DNA from: Demequina zhanjiangensis
GTDB taxonomy: Bacteria; Actinomycetota; Actinomycetes; Actinomycetales; Demequinaceae
Length of the DNA: 64,000 nucleotides
Assembly: GCF_030418315.1 (NCBI RefSeq)
Contig: NZ_JAUHPV010000006.1
Span: 1-64,000 of the forward strand
Direction of reading: 5' to 3'
Shown: positions 1 through 7,756 of the stretch, piece by piece
Layout of the letters: every line of letters starts with the position of its first letter
Position numbering within the stretch: the stretch's first letter is position 1
Position numbers and translations under genes: made by a program
The notes under the pieces: generated by a model
Told to the model about the DNA's origin: nothing
Databases searched by the model: none
The model's input: only the letters and a program-made list of their open reading frames with translations

Positions 1-68
1 GGGCGCGTGGCGCGGCCCCCCGGGGGCCCGCGGGGGGGGGGCCGCCCCCCCCCCCCCCCCCCCCCCCC
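1..68. repeat. Low-complexity G/C runs at the window edge
   Basis: The first 68 bases are almost only G and C, with a run of ten G at 32-41 and an uninterrupted run of 24 C at 45-68. Normal, codon-rich sequence begins right after it. A homopolymer of this length at the extreme end is more likely a sequencing or assembly edge artefact than a biological element. Confidence 0.6.
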
Positions 69-185
69 GACGCGTTCACCTCACCAAGAGCCACTTCCGG
101 CTCCACCGCGTGACCTCCCGGCAACCTGCCGCGAGTAGATTCACCCCCAGACCCCGCCATCGACACGACAAGGAAGGACCTCACG

Positions 186-1304
186 ATGACCACGTCTTCA
201 TCGGCCACAGACGCATCGACCGCGGAGGCCTTCCGTGTCGTCGCCAACCCGAACCCTGCCACTGAGGCCGAGCGGGCAGAGAAGCTGTCGAGCCTCAAGT
301 TCGGCGTGAACTTCACCGACCACATGGCCCGCATGACGTGGTCCATGGACGAGGGCTGGACGGACCGCCGCATCGAGCCGTACGCGCCGCTGCAGCTGGA
401 CCCCGCGTCGTCGGTCCTTCACTACGCGTCGGAGATCTTCGAGGGCCTCAAGGCGTACAAGTGGGCCGACGGCACCATCCGCACCTTCCGCCCTCAGGCC
501 AACGCCGAGCGCTTCCAGCGGTCCGCCTGGCGCATGGCGCTTCCGGAGCTCCCCACCGAGGACTTCATGGCCTCGATCCGCGCGCTCGTGGAGCTCGAGA
601 AGGACTGGGTCCCCACGATCCCCGAGTCCTCGCTGTACTTGCGCCCGTTCCTGATCGGCACCGACGTGTTCCTCGGGCTGCGTCAGCCCATGACCGTCGA
701 CTACCTGCTGATCGCGTCGCCGTCGGGCCCGTACTTCTCCGGCGGAGTGAAGCCCGTGTCCATCTGGGTCGAGCAGGAGTATCACCGCGCAGGCCCCGGA
801 GGCACCGGTGCCGCCAAGTGCGGTGGCAACTACGCGTCGTCCCTGCGCCCCCAGATCGAGGCGGGCAAGCGCGGCTACGACCAGGTGCTCTACCTGGACG
901 CGAAGACCGACACGGTGCTCGAGGAGCTGGGCGGCATGAACGTGTTCGTCGTCATGAAGGACGGCACCGTCGTGACCCCGGTCCTCACGGGCAACCTGCT
1001 CGAGGGCGTGACCCGCGCGTCGATCATCCAGCTGCTCGAGGACGACCACCTGAAGGTCGTCGAGCGCGACATCACCATCAAGGAGCTGCGCGACGGCGTC
1101 GCCTCGGGCGACGTGGCCGAGGTGTTCGCGTGCGGCACCGCCGCCGTCGTCACGCCGATCGGCAAGATGGGCTCCACCGACTTCGAGCAGCAGGTGGGCG
1201 ACGGCCAGCCCGGCCCGGTCACCCTCAAGGTCCGCCAGACCCTCACCGACATCCAGTACGGCCGCGCGGAGGACACGTACGGCTGGATGGAGACGATCTG
1301 CTGA
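186..1304 (+). CDS. ilvE: Branched-chain amino acid aminotransferase (first copy)
   Basis: A 372-residue PLP-dependent class IV aminotransferase that interconverts leucine, isoleucine and valine with their 2-oxo acids in the cytoplasm. The expected IlvE landmarks are present: FEGLKAYK near residue 90, SLYLRPF in the substrate region, the lysine K211 in AAKCGGNYA that should form the Schiff base, and EELGGMNVF and CGTAAVVTPIG further on. The length is typical for the actinobacterial enzyme. The ATG is preceded by AAGGAAGGA at 170-178, and a TAGATT hexamer at 136-141 could be its -10. A second IlvE lies at 30117-31232, so the two may share or divide synthesis and degradation. Confidence 0.95.
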   Translation: MTTSSSATDASTAEAFRVVANPNPATEAERAEKLSSLKFGVNFTDHMARMTWSMDEGWTDRRIEPYAPLQLDPASSVLHYASEIFEGLKAYKWADGTIRTFRPQANAERFQRSAWRMALPELPTEDFMASIRALVELEKDWVPTIPESSLYLRPFLIGTDVFLGLRQPMTVDYLLIASPSGPYFSGGVKPVSIWVEQEYHRAGPGGTGAAKCGGNYASSLRPQIEAGKRGYDQVLYLDAKTDTVLEELGGMNVFVVMKDGTVVTPVLTGNLLEGVTRASIIQLLEDDHLKVVERDITIKELRDGVASGDVAEVFACGTAAVVTPIGKMGSTDFEQQVGDGQPGPVTLKVRQTLTDIQYGRAEDTYGWMETIC

Positions 1305-1324
1305 CGCGTCTGCAGTGACGTGAC

Positions 1325-1369
1325 AGGCCCGTCGGCCGCGCCCTCCGGGGTAGCGGAAGGCGGGCCTTT
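1325..1369 (+). terminator. Possible terminator after ilvE
   Basis: Arms AGGCCCG and CGGGCCT are separated by 29 bases and followed by TTT. The loop is long, so the call is tentative. The rest of 1305-1566 shows no supportable gene. Confidence 0.4.
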
Positions 1370-1566
1370 CGCCTGGGTGACGGCACGCCGTGCAGCCGAC
1401 GACGTGGTCTCCTGCCTGGTATCGCACCCCATCGGGACCTTGGTCCCCCAGGCGCGCCAGAAGTCGCTCCATGATTCGAGAAGGTCCCCGCTGAGCCCGA
1501 CGGCGCCGCGGGAGCCGTCACGGCCAGCATGAACGGCCCGCGCGGGATCCTCAAAGGAGCGGAACC

Positions 1567-2016
1567 TTGCTCAGTTTCGAAGCGACAGCAGTCTCCACCT
1601 CGGACACCGGCCTTGCGGTCAGGGCACGTGATTTCGAGTGGGTGGTGGACGAGCCCGCAGCGCTCGGAGGCGGCGACCTCGGACCCAACCCCGTCGAGTA
1701 CACGCTCGGCTCGCTGCTCGGGTGCCTCAACGTCGTCGTCCATCTCGTGGCGAAGGAGCGGGGCGTCACCCTCTCGTCGTTCTCAGCGAAGGCGACAGGC
1801 GAGCTGGACCCTGCCCGCTTCATGGGCAAGTCCATGGAGGCGCGCGCCGGCTACCAGTCCATCCACGTGACCATCGAGGTGACGGGGGACGCGACCGACG
1901 AGGAGCTCGCCGAGATCGCTCGCATCTCCGAGGCGCGCTGCCCGGTCTCGGACAACATCGCACACGAGACGCCTGTCTCGATCAGCATCGTCAAGCAGGT
2001 CGCTGTGGAGGTCTGA
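1567..2016 (+). CDS. OsmC/Ohr family protein
   Basis: A 149-residue OsmC-fold protein; the family contains thiol peroxidases that reduce organic hydroperoxides. The visible signature is GSLLGCLNVVV, with the conserved cysteine on the central helix near residue 57, and CPVSDN, which supplies the second conserved cysteine near residue 128. The start is a TTG codon, chosen because AAAGGAG lies at an ideal distance upstream (1553-1559) and no in-frame ATG or GTG is better placed. It stands alone between ilvE and a two-component cluster. Whether it acts on peroxides or is one of the uncharacterised YhfA-like members cannot be decided here. Confidence 0.85.
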   Translation: MLSFEATAVSTSDTGLAVRARDFEWVVDEPAALGGGDLGPNPVEYTLGSLLGCLNVVVHLVAKERGVTLSSFSAKATGELDPARFMGKSMEARAGYQSIHVTIEVTGDATDEELAEIARISEARCPVSDNIAHETPVSISIVKQVAVEV

Positions 2017-2034
2017 CCTCCTTCTCAGGGCCAC

Positions 2035-2081
2035 GGGGAGCCCGTTCGGTGCCGCCAGCAGGGCCGCCGTACGGGCTCCCC
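2035..2081 (+). terminator. Inverted repeat after the OsmC gene
   Basis: Perfect 11-base arms, GGGGAGCCCGT and ACGGGCTCCCC, lie 19 bases after the stop codon with a 25-base loop. There is no clear T-run, so it may be a terminator or an mRNA-stabilising hairpin. Confidence 0.45.
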
Positions 2082-2098
2082 GCACGCTCCCCGTCGAC

Positions 2099-2115
2099 CT
2101 TCATCGAATCTTCAT
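2099..2115 (+). promoter_or_regulatory. Direct repeat, candidate response-regulator box
   Basis: CTTCAT occurs at 2099-2104 and again at 2110-2115, exactly 11 bases apart, which is one helical turn. This spacing is characteristic of tandem DNA sites for OmpR/PhoB-type regulators. It lies just ahead of the membrane protein and two-component genes, so the regulator encoded at 2608-3342 is the likely ligand. Confidence 0.4.
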
Positions 2116-2196
2116 GGTTCCTGTGCTGAATCTATGAGGTCGTCGTCCCACTCTGGAGGGGTCGGCGGATCACGGAGGTTCGCGGGAAGGAGCGTC

Positions 2197-2502
2197 ATGT
2201 GGGACGACTGGGGCCACGGCTACGGCCATGGCATGAGCGACGGGTTCGACTTCGGATGGCTCTGGGCGATCCTCCTGATCGTGCTGCTCGCGGGGCTCGT
2301 CTACGTGGCCGTCAGGCTTGCGACCCGTGACCGGATCCTTGGACAGGGTGGGGACGGCCAGGCGGCCGGTTCCACGCCGCCCGCGACGCAGCCGGCGCCG
2401 CCGCAGTCGTCAGCTCGCCAGATCCTTGAGGACAGGCTCGCCCGAGGCGAGATCGACGCCGCGGAGTTCCGAGAGAGGGTCACCGCGCTCGAAGAGGCCT
2501 GA
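2197..2502 (+). CDS. Small membrane protein with C-terminal SHOCT-like domain
   Basis: A 101-residue protein. The N-terminus is rich in histidine, glycine and tryptophan (WGHGYGHG), followed by one membrane segment at about residues 23-42, a proline/glutamine linker, and a C-terminal helix ILEDRLARGEIDAAEFRERV that matches the SHOCT pattern of short oligomerising tails. The ATG at 2197 is preferred over an upstream in-frame ATG at 2134 because GAAGGAG sits five bases before it. It precedes a response regulator and histidine kinase on the same strand, so a role in envelope sensing is plausible but unproven. Confidence 0.75.
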   Translation: MWDDWGHGYGHGMSDGFDFGWLWAILLIVLLAGLVYVAVRLATRDRILGQGGDGQAAGSTPPATQPAPPQSSARQILEDRLARGEIDAAEFRERVTALEEA

Positions 2503-2607
2503 CGGACACGGTCCGCGCCGCCAGCCGAGCGGCAGGGAGCAGGCGTCCCCAGGCCGTCGGGGTCGCGGCTCGAGGGCGGTGCGGGCGGGCTCGACCTGAG
2601 GAGAAGC

Positions 2608-3342
2608 ATGGTGAGCAGCGACAATGGGGCTATGACCGCCGTGCAGCCCCGCGCGCTCGTCGTCGAGGACGAGCCCGCGCTTGCCGACCTCGTCGCCGGC
2701 TATCTGGAGAAGGACGGCTTCGAGGTGGCCGTGGCGCACGACGGCGAGTCGGCGCTTCACCGCGCACGGGAGCTCGATCCCGACGCCGTGGTGCTCGATC
2801 TGGGCCTGCCCGGCATCGACGGGATCGAGGTGTGCCGACAGCTGCGGACGTTCTCCGACTGCTACGTGGTGATGCTGACGGCGCGCGCGGAGGAGGTGGA
2901 CACCCTCGTGGGGCTGTCCGTCGGCGCGGATGACTACATGACCAAGCCGTTCAGCCCCCGCGTGCTCGTCGCGCGGCTGCGGGCGATGCTTCGCCGCCCT
3001 CGGGTGGCGCCAGCCTCCACCGAGTCTGAGGTCGAGCCCACGCTTGTCGTGGGCGATCTTGAGGTCGACGTCCCGGCGCGCGAGGCGTGTCTCGCCGGAG
3101 AGCCGATCCCCCTCACACGGACCGAGTTCGACGTGCTCGCCGCGCTCGCATCCCGGCCGACGCGCGTGCTCACCCGCGCGATGCTGCTCGAGATCGTGTG
3201 GGGCGGCGACTGGGTGGGGGACGAGCACCTGGTGGACGTCCACATCCGCCACCTCAGGCTCAAGCTCGGCGACTCCGCCGAGCGGCAGCGGTATGTGCGT
3301 ACGGTGCGCGGCGTGGGCTATCGGATCGGGGTCGGATCATGA
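2608..3342 (+). CDS. OmpR/PhoB-family response regulator
   Basis: A 244-residue two-domain regulator. The receiver domain (about residues 15-130) has the acidic pair ED at 20-21, the phospho-acceptor D64 in VVLDLGLPG, and the lysine in MTKPFSP. The C-terminal winged helix (about 150-243) ends in the typical RTVRGVGYRI. It overlaps the kinase gene by four bases (ATGA), so the two should be translationally coupled. A GAGGAG-like ribosome site precedes the ATG; an alternative start eight codons later cannot be excluded. Confidence 0.93.
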   Translation: MVSSDNGAMTAVQPRALVVEDEPALADLVAGYLEKDGFEVAVAHDGESALHRARELDPDAVVLDLGLPGIDGIEVCRQLRTFSDCYVVMLTARAEEVDTLVGLSVGADDYMTKPFSPRVLVARLRAMLRRPRVAPASTESEVEPTLVVGDLEVDVPAREACLAGEPIPLTRTEFDVLAALASRPTRVLTRAMLLEIVWGGDWVGDEHLVDVHIRHLRLKLGDSAERQRYVRTVRGVGYRIGVGS

Positions 3343-4490
3343 GCGGCACAGGTCCGGTACCGTCCGCGCGGAGTCCTCGCGGCGTCGGTCTCGTGTGGCT
3401 GCTGATGGGCGCCTTCGGTCTCGTGGTGCTCGTGGTCGCCGTCACGGCGTGGCTCGTGGCAGGAAGCATCGGCCCGCAGGTGTTCGAGCGCAACCTCATG
3501 GGGGAGATGCGCCGTCATGGGGGCATGGGTGGTGTGGCTGCTGAGCAGCTCCAGCAGGCCGAGCTCGCGTATCGAAGCTCCGCCGGTGCGGCGATGGGCG
3601 TGGCGCTCGCGGTCGCGGCGCTCGTGGCGGCCGCCGTCAGCGTGGTCCTGGCCCGTCGGATGGCGAGGTCTCTCGGCGAGCTGAGCGGTGCCGCGCATCA
3701 GGTGGCCGACGGCCGTTTCGGGGCGCGCGTCGGGTCGCCTCAGATGGGTCGGGAGTTCGATGAGCTCGCAGACTCGTTCAACCAGATGTCCGGCAGGCTT
3801 GAGGAGAGCGAGCAGCTGCGGCAACGCATGATCGGCGATGTGGCGCACGAGCTCCGTACGCCGGTGGCGACCATCACGGGCTACCTCGAAGCGCTTGAGG
3901 ATGGCGTGGCCGAGCTGACCCCCGAGACCGTCGCGATGCTGCGGGCCCAGGGGGCGCGCCTCACGAGGCTCAGCGAGGACCTCTCGGCGGTCTCCAGGGC
4001 CGAGAGCGGCGCGGCGTCGATGGCGCTGACGCGCATGGCGCCGGGGGATCTGCTGAGGCTTGCGCATCTCGCGGCGCGGGAGCGTGCCTCTGAGGCGGGC
4101 GTGGCGCTCGAGCTGCACGCGAGCGGCGACCTGTCGGACGTGAACGTGGACCCCGACCGCATGGCACAGGTCCTCGGCAACCTCGTGGACAACGCGCTCC
4201 GGCACACGCCTGCCGGCGGAACCGTGTCGCTGATCGCCCGCGCGGGGCAGGCGGGAGTGGAGCTCGTGGTGAGCGACACGGGCGCCGGGATCTCGCCCGA
4301 ACACCTGCCGCACGTGTTCGAACGGTTCTACCGGGCCGACGCCGCGCGAGACCGCGCAAGCGGGGGCTCGGGCGTCGGCCTCGCGATCGTGAGGGCGCTC
4401 GTGGCGGCGCATGGCGGGACAGTGTCAGTCGACAGCGCTGGCGTCGGCCGGGGCGCGACATTCGTCGTGACCCTGCCTGCGGCGCGTTGA
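3339..4490 (+). CDS. HAMP-containing sensor histidine kinase
   Basis: A 383-residue membrane kinase. It has a first membrane segment at about 17-42, a short extracytoplasmic loop with methionine/histidine-rich stretches (GEMRRHGGMGG), a second segment at about 84-106, a HAMP linker, the dimerisation helix with H170 in DVAHELRTP, and the ATPase domain with the N-box DNALRH, DTGAGIS and GSGVGLAIV. The short sensor loop suggests detection of a membrane or small-molecule signal. The start is the ATG that overlaps the regulator stop codon; reading the frame further upstream would run through the regulator gene. Confidence 0.93.
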   Translation: MSGTGPVPSARSPRGVGLVWLLMGAFGLVVLVVAVTAWLVAGSIGPQVFERNLMGEMRRHGGMGGVAAEQLQQAELAYRSSAGAAMGVALAVAALVAAAVSVVLARRMARSLGELSGAAHQVADGRFGARVGSPQMGREFDELADSFNQMSGRLEESEQLRQRMIGDVAHELRTPVATITGYLEALEDGVAELTPETVAMLRAQGARLTRLSEDLSAVSRAESGAASMALTRMAPGDLLRLAHLAARERASEAGVALELHASGDLSDVNVDPDRMAQVLGNLVDNALRHTPAGGTVSLIARAGQAGVELVVSDTGAGISPEHLPHVFERFYRADAARDRASGGSGVGLAIVRALVAAHGGTVSVDSAGVGRGATFVVTLPAAR

Positions 4491-4608
4491 GCCGGGTCCG
4501 CCTGTGGTGCGGACCCTCGGTGCGCTCCCGGCTACTTTACGGTCGCACATCAGCGCTGGTCCGTGCATGATGGAAGGGCTGAGGGTGTGACCCTGAGAGG
4601 AGCCCATC

Positions 4609-5052
4609 GTGCAGTTGAAGGACCTGGCGCTGAGCAGCCCAGACATCCCGGACGGAGAGCGGATCGACGACAGGTTCGCCGGTCAGGTGGGGTCCGAGAC
4701 CCCGCGGATGACGGTGACGGGGGTGCCTGAGGAGGCGGTCGAGCTCGCACTGGTCTGCCACGACCCGGATGCGCCGCTGCCGCATGGCTTCACGCACTGG
4801 ACGCTGTACGGTCTGCCGCCGTTCGACGGCGAGGTGGTGGAGGAGATCGGCCGCCCTGGCCTCAACGACGACGAGAGCTTCGGGTACGTCGGTCCCTTCC
4901 CGCCGTTCGGGCACGGCACGCATCACTACTACTTCTGGGTGTACGCCCTGAGTCGGAAGGTGGTGGGGGAGCCGACGCGGGAGGAGTTCCTGCGCGACTA
5001 CGCCGACGCCGTGATCGAGCAGGCGAGGATCGTCGCGACGTACTCACGGTAG
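4609..5052 (+). CDS. YbhB/YbcL-like PEBP-family protein
   Basis: A 147-residue protein of the phosphatidylethanolamine-binding / Raf-kinase-inhibitor-like family. The ligand pocket signatures are visible: DPDAPLPHGFTHWTLYGLP in the first half and GYVGPFPPFGHGTHHY in the second. Bacterial members are small cytoplasmic or periplasmic proteins of unclear function. The GTG start follows GAGAGGAG at 4595-4602. There is no operon partner. Confidence 0.88.
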   Translation: MQLKDLALSSPDIPDGERIDDRFAGQVGSETPRMTVTGVPEEAVELALVCHDPDAPLPHGFTHWTLYGLPPFDGEVVEEIGRPGLNDDESFGYVGPFPPFGHGTHHYYFWVYALSRKVVGEPTREEFLRDYADAVIEQARIVATYSR

Positions 5053-5087
5053 GGGTCCGGTGCGTGGCCTCCGGCAAAGGTTCGCAT

Positions 5088-5113
5088 TAACTCAAGTTAC
5101 GGTTCCGTAGGTT
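5088..5113 (+). promoter_or_regulatory. Overlapping palindromes and -10 before the acyl-CoA synthetase gene
   Basis: Two 12-base palindromes abut: TAACTCAAGTTA at 5088-5099 and TACGGTTCCGTA at 5098-5109. The second runs into TAGGTT at 5108-5113, a good -10 hexamer twelve bases from the start codon. A repressor bound here would block the promoter. Such sites are typical of TetR-type lipid regulators; which one acts here is not visible. Confidence 0.55.
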
Positions 5114-5124
5114 ATCGTGGAGGC

Positions 5125-6936
5125 ATGCAGAGCAGCATGACGTCTCCCAGCCTCGCCACCGTCGCCGAGAGCATGAACCTGACCGCCTTGCTTCGTTCTC
5201 GAGCCGAGGCGGATCCAGCAGCGCCCTTCGCCGAGATCAAGACCGAGGCCGACGAATGGTCTCCCGTCTCGATCGGTGAGTTCCAACAGCGTGTCCGCGC
5301 GGTGGCCAAGGGGCTCATCGCCTCCGGCGTCGGCGTCGGCGACCGCGTCGGCATCATGGGTGACACGAGCCTCGAGTGGTCGGTCATGGACTTCGCGGTG
5401 CTCGCCGCAGGCGGTGTCTCGGTCCCGATCTACCCGTCGTCCTCCGCCAAGCAGTGCGAGTGGATCGTCCAGGACGCGGGCATCGATGTGGTCGCCGCCC
5501 AGACCGAGGAACAGCGGGCGATGCTCGCCGACCTCGAGGAGGCGCCCACGGCCGTCGCGCTCACGCCCGAGGGTCTGGACGAGGTCGCCGCAGGGGGCGC
5601 AGCGGTCTCCGATGCCGACCTCGACGCGCGCACGGCCGACGTGGTGCTCGCCGACCTCGCCACGATCATCTACACGTCCGGCACCACCGGCCGGCCCAAG
5701 GGTGCCATGCTCACGCACGGCAACTTCGTGGTCCACTGCGAGAACATCGAGAAGGACCCGGGCTTCGGCGCCTTCGTGCAGGGCGATACTCGCGTGCTGC
5801 TGTTCCTGCCGCTCGCGCACGTGTTCGCGCGCCTCGCCATGGTCCTCGCCCTGTCGTCCGGCGCAGTGATCGGGTACACCCCGAACCACAAGACGCTCGC
5901 CGCCGACCTCGGATCGTTCCGCCCCACCTGGATGCCGCTCGTGCCGCGTGTCCTCGAGACCATCTACAACCGCGCCGACGCGGCGCAGACCGGGCTGAAG
6001 AAGAAGATCTTCCGCTGGTCCGCCTGGGTGGCGCGCAAGGTGTCCATGGCCGAGGAGACGGGCGGCCACGGGATCGTGCTCAAGGCCCAGTACGCGGTCG
6101 CGAACGCGCTCGTGCTGAAGAAGATCCGCCACCTCATGGGTGGCCAGCTGGGCTACGTGCTCGCCGGCGGCGCGAAGCTCACGCCGCAGATCGGCCACTT
6201 CTTCCGCGGACTCGGGGTCACCGTGATGCAGGGCTACGGCCTCACCGAGACCACCGCCGCCCACATGGGCACGCCGAGCACCGACCAGATCATGGGCACG
6301 GTCGGCCATCCGATCGCGGGCTGCGAGATCAAGGTGGCCGACGACGGCGAGATCCTCGCGCGCGGCGTCAACCTGTTCGCGGGCTACTGGAACGCGCCCG
6401 ACGCGACGGCCGCCGTCCTGCACGACGGCTGGTTCGCCACGGGTGACCTCGGAGAGATCCACGACGGTGCCCTCACCATCACGGGGCGCAAGAAGGAGAT
6501 CCTCGTTCTGTCCTCGGGCAAGAACATCCAGCCCGCAGTGCTGGAGGACTCGCTGCGCTCCCACCCGGCGATCCAGGACTCCGTGGTGATCGGCGACGGC
6601 AGGCATTTTGTGTCTGCGGTCGTCGCGCTCGACCCGATCCTGCTTCCCGCCTGGCTCAAGGCGCACGACCTGCCGGACATGTGCGTCGAGGACGCCTCGC
6701 GTCACGAGCGGGTGCGCGAGCTGATCGGCCGCGCGATCGCCGCCGCGAACGAGCATGTGTCGCGCGCCGAGGCGATCCGCGAGTTCCGCATCCTGCCCCG
6801 CGAGTTCACCGAGGCGCGCGAGGAGCTCACCGCGTCGCTCAAGGTGCGCCGCGCGAACGTCATGGCGCACTTCTCCGAGGTGATCGACTCGATCTACACG
6901 TCGGGCAAGGGCGGGTCCGCGGCGCCGCAGTCGTAG
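5125..6936 (+). CDS. Long-chain fatty-acid-CoA ligase (AMP-binding)
   Basis: A 603-residue member of the ANL superfamily that activates fatty acids to acyl-CoA through an acyl-adenylate. The phosphate-binding motif YTSGTTGRPKGAM is near residue 180, the adenine-site motif GYGLTETTA near 371, and the hinge and C-terminal GDLGEI and GRKKEIL follow. The domain order and length match FadD15-type synthetases of actinobacteria. It is transcribed alone from the palindromic promoter at 5088-5113, which suggests regulation by lipid supply. TGGAGG precedes the ATG. Confidence 0.93.
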   Translation: MQSSMTSPSLATVAESMNLTALLRSRAEADPAAPFAEIKTEADEWSPVSIGEFQQRVRAVAKGLIASGVGVGDRVGIMGDTSLEWSVMDFAVLAAGGVSVPIYPSSSAKQCEWIVQDAGIDVVAAQTEEQRAMLADLEEAPTAVALTPEGLDEVAAGGAAVSDADLDARTADVVLADLATIIYTSGTTGRPKGAMLTHGNFVVHCENIEKDPGFGAFVQGDTRVLLFLPLAHVFARLAMVLALSSGAVIGYTPNHKTLAADLGSFRPTWMPLVPRVLETIYNRADAAQTGLKKKIFRWSAWVARKVSMAEETGGHGIVLKAQYAVANALVLKKIRHLMGGQLGYVLAGGAKLTPQIGHFFRGLGVTVMQGYGLTETTAAHMGTPSTDQIMGTVGHPIAGCEIKVADDGEILARGVNLFAGYWNAPDATAAVLHDGWFATGDLGEIHDGALTITGRKKEILVLSSGKNIQPAVLEDSLRSHPAIQDSVVIGDGRHFVSAVVALDPILLPAWLKAHDLPDMCVEDASRHERVRELIGRAIAAANEHVSRAEAIREFRILPREFTEAREELTASLKVRRANVMAHFSEVIDSIYTSGKGGSAAPQS

Positions 6937-7044
6937 GGTCCCTGCGCGGCGCGGGAGAGCGTCAGTGCGCCAGTGTCCAGCACACCTCGGGGCTAGCGGC
7001 GGCCGACGGCGCATGCGCCTTCCTTGCGGAGCCGACGCCCCCAG

Positions 7045-7677
7045 CTAGCGCCGGCCGACGTCGGGGAGCGTGGGCACGCTTGCCATGAGGGCGATCGCCT
7101 CGTCGGCCTCGTCGCCCCACATGCAGCCCAGCAGTTCGCGCGCGTCCGCGTCGCTCTCAGCGACGTCGAACATGCGCATGCCCATGCCTGTGTTGATGAG
7201 CATGCCGGTGGCGAGGAAGTGGCTGGCCTGCTCGGGGCCGAGTCCTGCCTCGTCGCGCGCGATCCTGTAGATCTCCAGGTAGCGCTCGCGGATGATGGGG
7301 CCGATCCTGGGGTCGTGCCCCAGGGTGAAGGCGTGCATGAGCGTCAGCAGGATCCCGCGGTCGGCGGTGAGGCCCACGTAGGCGCGGCCCAGCACCTCGA
7401 GCCGTTGCGGGATCGGCGAGTCTGCGGGGAGCGTGGCGATCGCGGCCCTGAACGTCTCCATGACGCGCGCGCACGCGCGCTCGGTCACGGCGACGAAGAG
7501 CTCCTGCTTGGAGCCGAACATGCGAACCACGTACGCCTGCGAGACGCCTGCGCCGTGGGCGACGGCGTCGGTGGTGCCGCCCGCGAGGCCTCGTTCGCCG
7601 AACACTGCGGTGGCGGAGGCGAGGATCTGCTCCCGGCGGTTCTCGGAGGAGCTTCGGCGCTCAGTTTCGGCAGACAT
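7045..7677 (-). CDS. TetR-family repressor of the adjacent exporter
   Basis: A 210-residue regulator. The N-terminal helix-turn-helix (about residues 12-60) reads REQILASATAVFGERGLAG then AGVSQAYVVRMF; the rest is an all-helical ligand domain. It is divergent from the DHA2 exporter at 7757. On its own strand TAACCT lies exactly six bases before the ATG, so the mRNA is probably leaderless, and the first operator at 7686-7701 overlaps that -10. Autoregulation together with control of the exporter is the natural reading. Confidence 0.9.
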   Translation of the reverse strand: MSAETERRSSSENRREQILASATAVFGERGLAGGTTDAVAHGAGVSQAYVVRMFGSKQELFVAVTERACARVMETFRAAIATLPADSPIPQRLEVLGRAYVGLTADRGILLTLMHAFTLGHDPRIGPIIRERYLEIYRIARDEAGLGPEQASHFLATGMLINTGMGMRMFDVAESDADARELLGCMWGDEADEAIALMASVPTLPDVGRR

Positions 7678-7685
7678 GTTGACAG

Positions 7686-7734
7686 GTTATCAGTTGATTA
7701 CTACGGTGAGGCTATGTAGTTATCAGCCGATTAC
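7686..7734. promoter_or_regulatory. Twin operator between TetR and DHA2 exporter
   Basis: Two 16-base near-palindromes are present: GTTATCAGTTGATTAC at 7686-7701 and GTTATCAGCCGATTAC at 7719-7734. They lie 33 bases apart centre to centre, about three helical turns, so two dimers could bind the same face. One overlaps the -10 of the regulator and the other covers the promoter side of the exporter. Confidence 0.75.
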
Positions 7735-7756
7735 AACCAACCCCGGAAGGCTCGAC

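Noticed and set aside
1320..1532. 70-codon ORF after ilvE
   Set aside because: No ribosome site, no family, and it spans the possible terminator hairpin.
5092..7014. Long open frame opposite the acyl-CoA synthetase gene
   Set aside because: It is the antisense shadow of a high-GC gene; the sequence is arginine/histidine/glycine-rich without any domain, while the plus strand encodes a complete synthetase.
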